NCBI RefSeq assembly: GCF_036850765.1
Contig: NC_089491.1
Coordinates: 182,817,520-182,881,519, forward strand
Direction: 5' to 3'
DNA: 64,000 nucleotides
Origin: Saccopteryx bilineata
Taxonomy: Eukaryota; Chordata; Mammalia; Chiroptera; Emballonuridae
Under the pieces are notes generated by a model that had not been told where the DNA came from, did no database searches, and saw nothing but the letters and a program-made list of their open reading frames with translations. Position numbers and translations under genes: made by a program. The first letter of the stretch is position 1. Each line of letters opens with the position of its first letter. Positions 62,377 through 64,000 of the stretch are shown here, in pieces.

Positions 62377-62799
62377 GCTACCAAATTAAATCCCATTAGG
62401 AATTCACTGTCAGTTGTAGTGCAGGTACTGAAAAGCACCCCAATCTTCAGAAAGCTCACCCTTCTTACTCATGCAGTGATGTGTTGTCTGTCCGTCTTTG
62501 TTTCCTGGGGCAAAGCAAGAACAAAACCAGGGGTGGTGCCAGATGTGGAAAGCTCACACCAGGCCCAGAGAGTGAGCCACAAATAAAGGGATAAAATCAG
62601 GATTGATTACAAAGTGTCTAAGTGAGAGATATAGAGAACTTGAGAAGTCAAACATCAAAATAACAGCCAGGAAACTACAAGCAAAGCTCGTAGAAGGAAG
62701 TGAGCAATCAAATTGCAAAAAATAGGACACTGAAAAGGACACAGTAAACCAAAGAAGCAGCAAACCAAATTCACCAGAAGCAAGGCCTCCTCATGTATT

Positions 62800-62996
62800 A
62801 CAATCCATTCATTTCCTACTGCTCATGTTCATGGTTGCGGGTGGCTGGAGCCAATCACAGCTGTATTCCGGGACAACACCAAATTTTTATTGGATAATGC
62901 ATAATGTACACGTGTCGCTGTATGGCTCTCACGGAATTACATTCTAAATTATGTGGCGTTCATGGCTCTCTCAGCCAAAAAGGGTCCTGACCCCTG
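62800..62996 (-). mobile_element. hAT transposon fragment (bat-type)
   Basis: Ends in AAAAAGGGTCCTGACCCCTG on the plus strand. The body has 'GTTCATGGTTGCGGGTGGC', 'ATTTTTATTGGATAATGCAT', 'CATGGCTCTCTCAGCC'. I recognise it as one half of a non-autonomous hAT common in bats. The other end is missing. Confidence 0.72.
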
Positions 62997-64000
62997 TCAT
63001 AAAGGGTAGTCAGAGAGCAGCACAGCTGATATTAGAATTGTGTGTGGGTTACAGTCACTGGTAATGCAAAGGCCAGAAAAGGACCATAGGATTAAGTGAC
63101 TGAGATAGGAAGCAGGACAACACTACTGGAGAAGGCAAGTTCAAGAAACTGAACTGCCGAGGCACTGGAAGCATTATGTACATATATACATACATATGTG
63201 TGTGTGTGTGTATTAAAATTGCCATGAATTAAAACAGGAATAGAAATGTACAGTGGCAGCAGATAAAATCATCAAGAAATGTGGGAGAAGAATTTAAGGA
63301 TAAGTTGATAAAAAACATTGAGAGGTAGAGGATCATAGTCAGTCTACCGATATGAGACTTGACAGTGGGGTGTTTTCAGGGAGGGCAAAGGGAGAATAAT
63401 TCAAAGTGGTAAAACTAGGAAGCCTTCCTTACTTCCAGCTGTGATGGTAGAAGGGCTATGGGATGAAAAAAAGGCACAACTTGAGATATCCACAAGGGAA
63501 TATCCCTGTGAATTCTTCTTTGAAGAATCCTGCTTCCCCTGTGAAGCAAGAGCCAGGATATTATTAGTACAAGATGTTCAGAGAAAAGGTTGAGAATATG
63601 GGGGTAGAGGTGCTTTTGATGAACCTTGAGGGGCCCAGTGGAAAAGTTTTGGAAGATGGGGATGGGTGAGAGGAGACAAAATAGGAGATACACAAACCTA
63701 ATGGAAATGAGAATGTGGGAGGGGTCTGGACTCTGTCATGGAAAATAACTATAAAGCAATAAAGAGCAATGAATCCTGACCCAATGAGCTCAAAGCAGAA
63801 TGTGATAGTGAGGCTGATGGTGTTTGGAAATAGCGGAAAAACAATCCAGGGTTCTCTCTTGACCCTTCGGTGGATTCAAGGAGGTCTGGACCAAAAGTGA
63901 TTTTAACTCTCCTGTTGGTGGAATGCAGGCTCTCCCTTTAAAATTTAAAGTAAAAGTTAGTATATACAAAAATGTATCTTTTTTAAAAATTGAGGTGGTG
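62997..64000. other. Intronic sequence, nothing recognised
   Basis: A (CA)/(TG) run at about 63180-63215. Otherwise unclassified, with no exon signals. The sequence ends without reaching another feature. Confidence 0.4.

Overview
The window is mammalian nuclear DNA, almost certainly from a bat. It holds at least 14 tRNA-derived SINEs of the bat Ves/Rhin type, most with matched target-site duplications (TSDs). It also holds L1 copies, cut-and-paste hAT, mariner and Tigger-like elements, and bat-type solo LTRs. The SINE sequences look most like those of rhinolophoid (horseshoe and leaf-nosed) bats; that is recognition from memory and is not certain. Repeat names and approximate edges throughout are from memory, without a database search.

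The only host coding sequence I can support is one exon on the minus strand at 2177-2283. It has a polypyrimidine-AG acceptor, an ATG, 35 codons beginning [15 protein letters not shown] and a GTAAGC donor. I recognise it as the start-codon and signal-peptide exon of TAFA2 (FAM19A2), a secreted neurokine-like protein whose gene has very large introns. Bases 1-2176 are then the following intron, and 2284-64000 is probably the very long intron upstream of the start codon. No other TAFA2 exon is visible.

Layout: 1-5 kb, TAFA2 exon, first SINE, MIR/L2 relics. 5-17 kb, SINEs, a Tigger-like element, a hAT with a TSD, an old antisense L1 and a mariner derivative with ~100-base inverted termini. 17-25 kb, old L1/L2/MIR relics, a 165-base polypurine tract and SINEs. 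25.6-26.9 kb, an HNRNPA1 processed pseudogene whose 5' part is inverted, with a TSD. 30.5-38.3 kb, a full-length 7.8 kb L1 on the minus strand with an open ORF1, a four-times-broken ORF2 and a 2.4 kb leader containing a CpG-rich promoter region and tandem monomer-like repeats. 41.5-47 kb, an ancient plus-strand L1 split by a younger 5'-inverted L1. 47-50 kb, a SINE ending in a long GGAA microsatellite and an old 140-base tandem duplication. 50.8-53.1 kb, an L2 relic split by one LTR and followed by another. 53.9-54.7 kb, a Tigger-like element with matching ends. 58.9-62.4 kb, a cluster of LTRs, one with its poly(A) signal duplicated by a SINE. 62.8-63.0 kb, a hAT fragment.

I found no novel multi-gene system. 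The best material is structural: two textbook twin-primed retrotransposition products within 20 kb, a bat L1 leader with repeated monomers, and a duplicated intronic segment with a preserved core.
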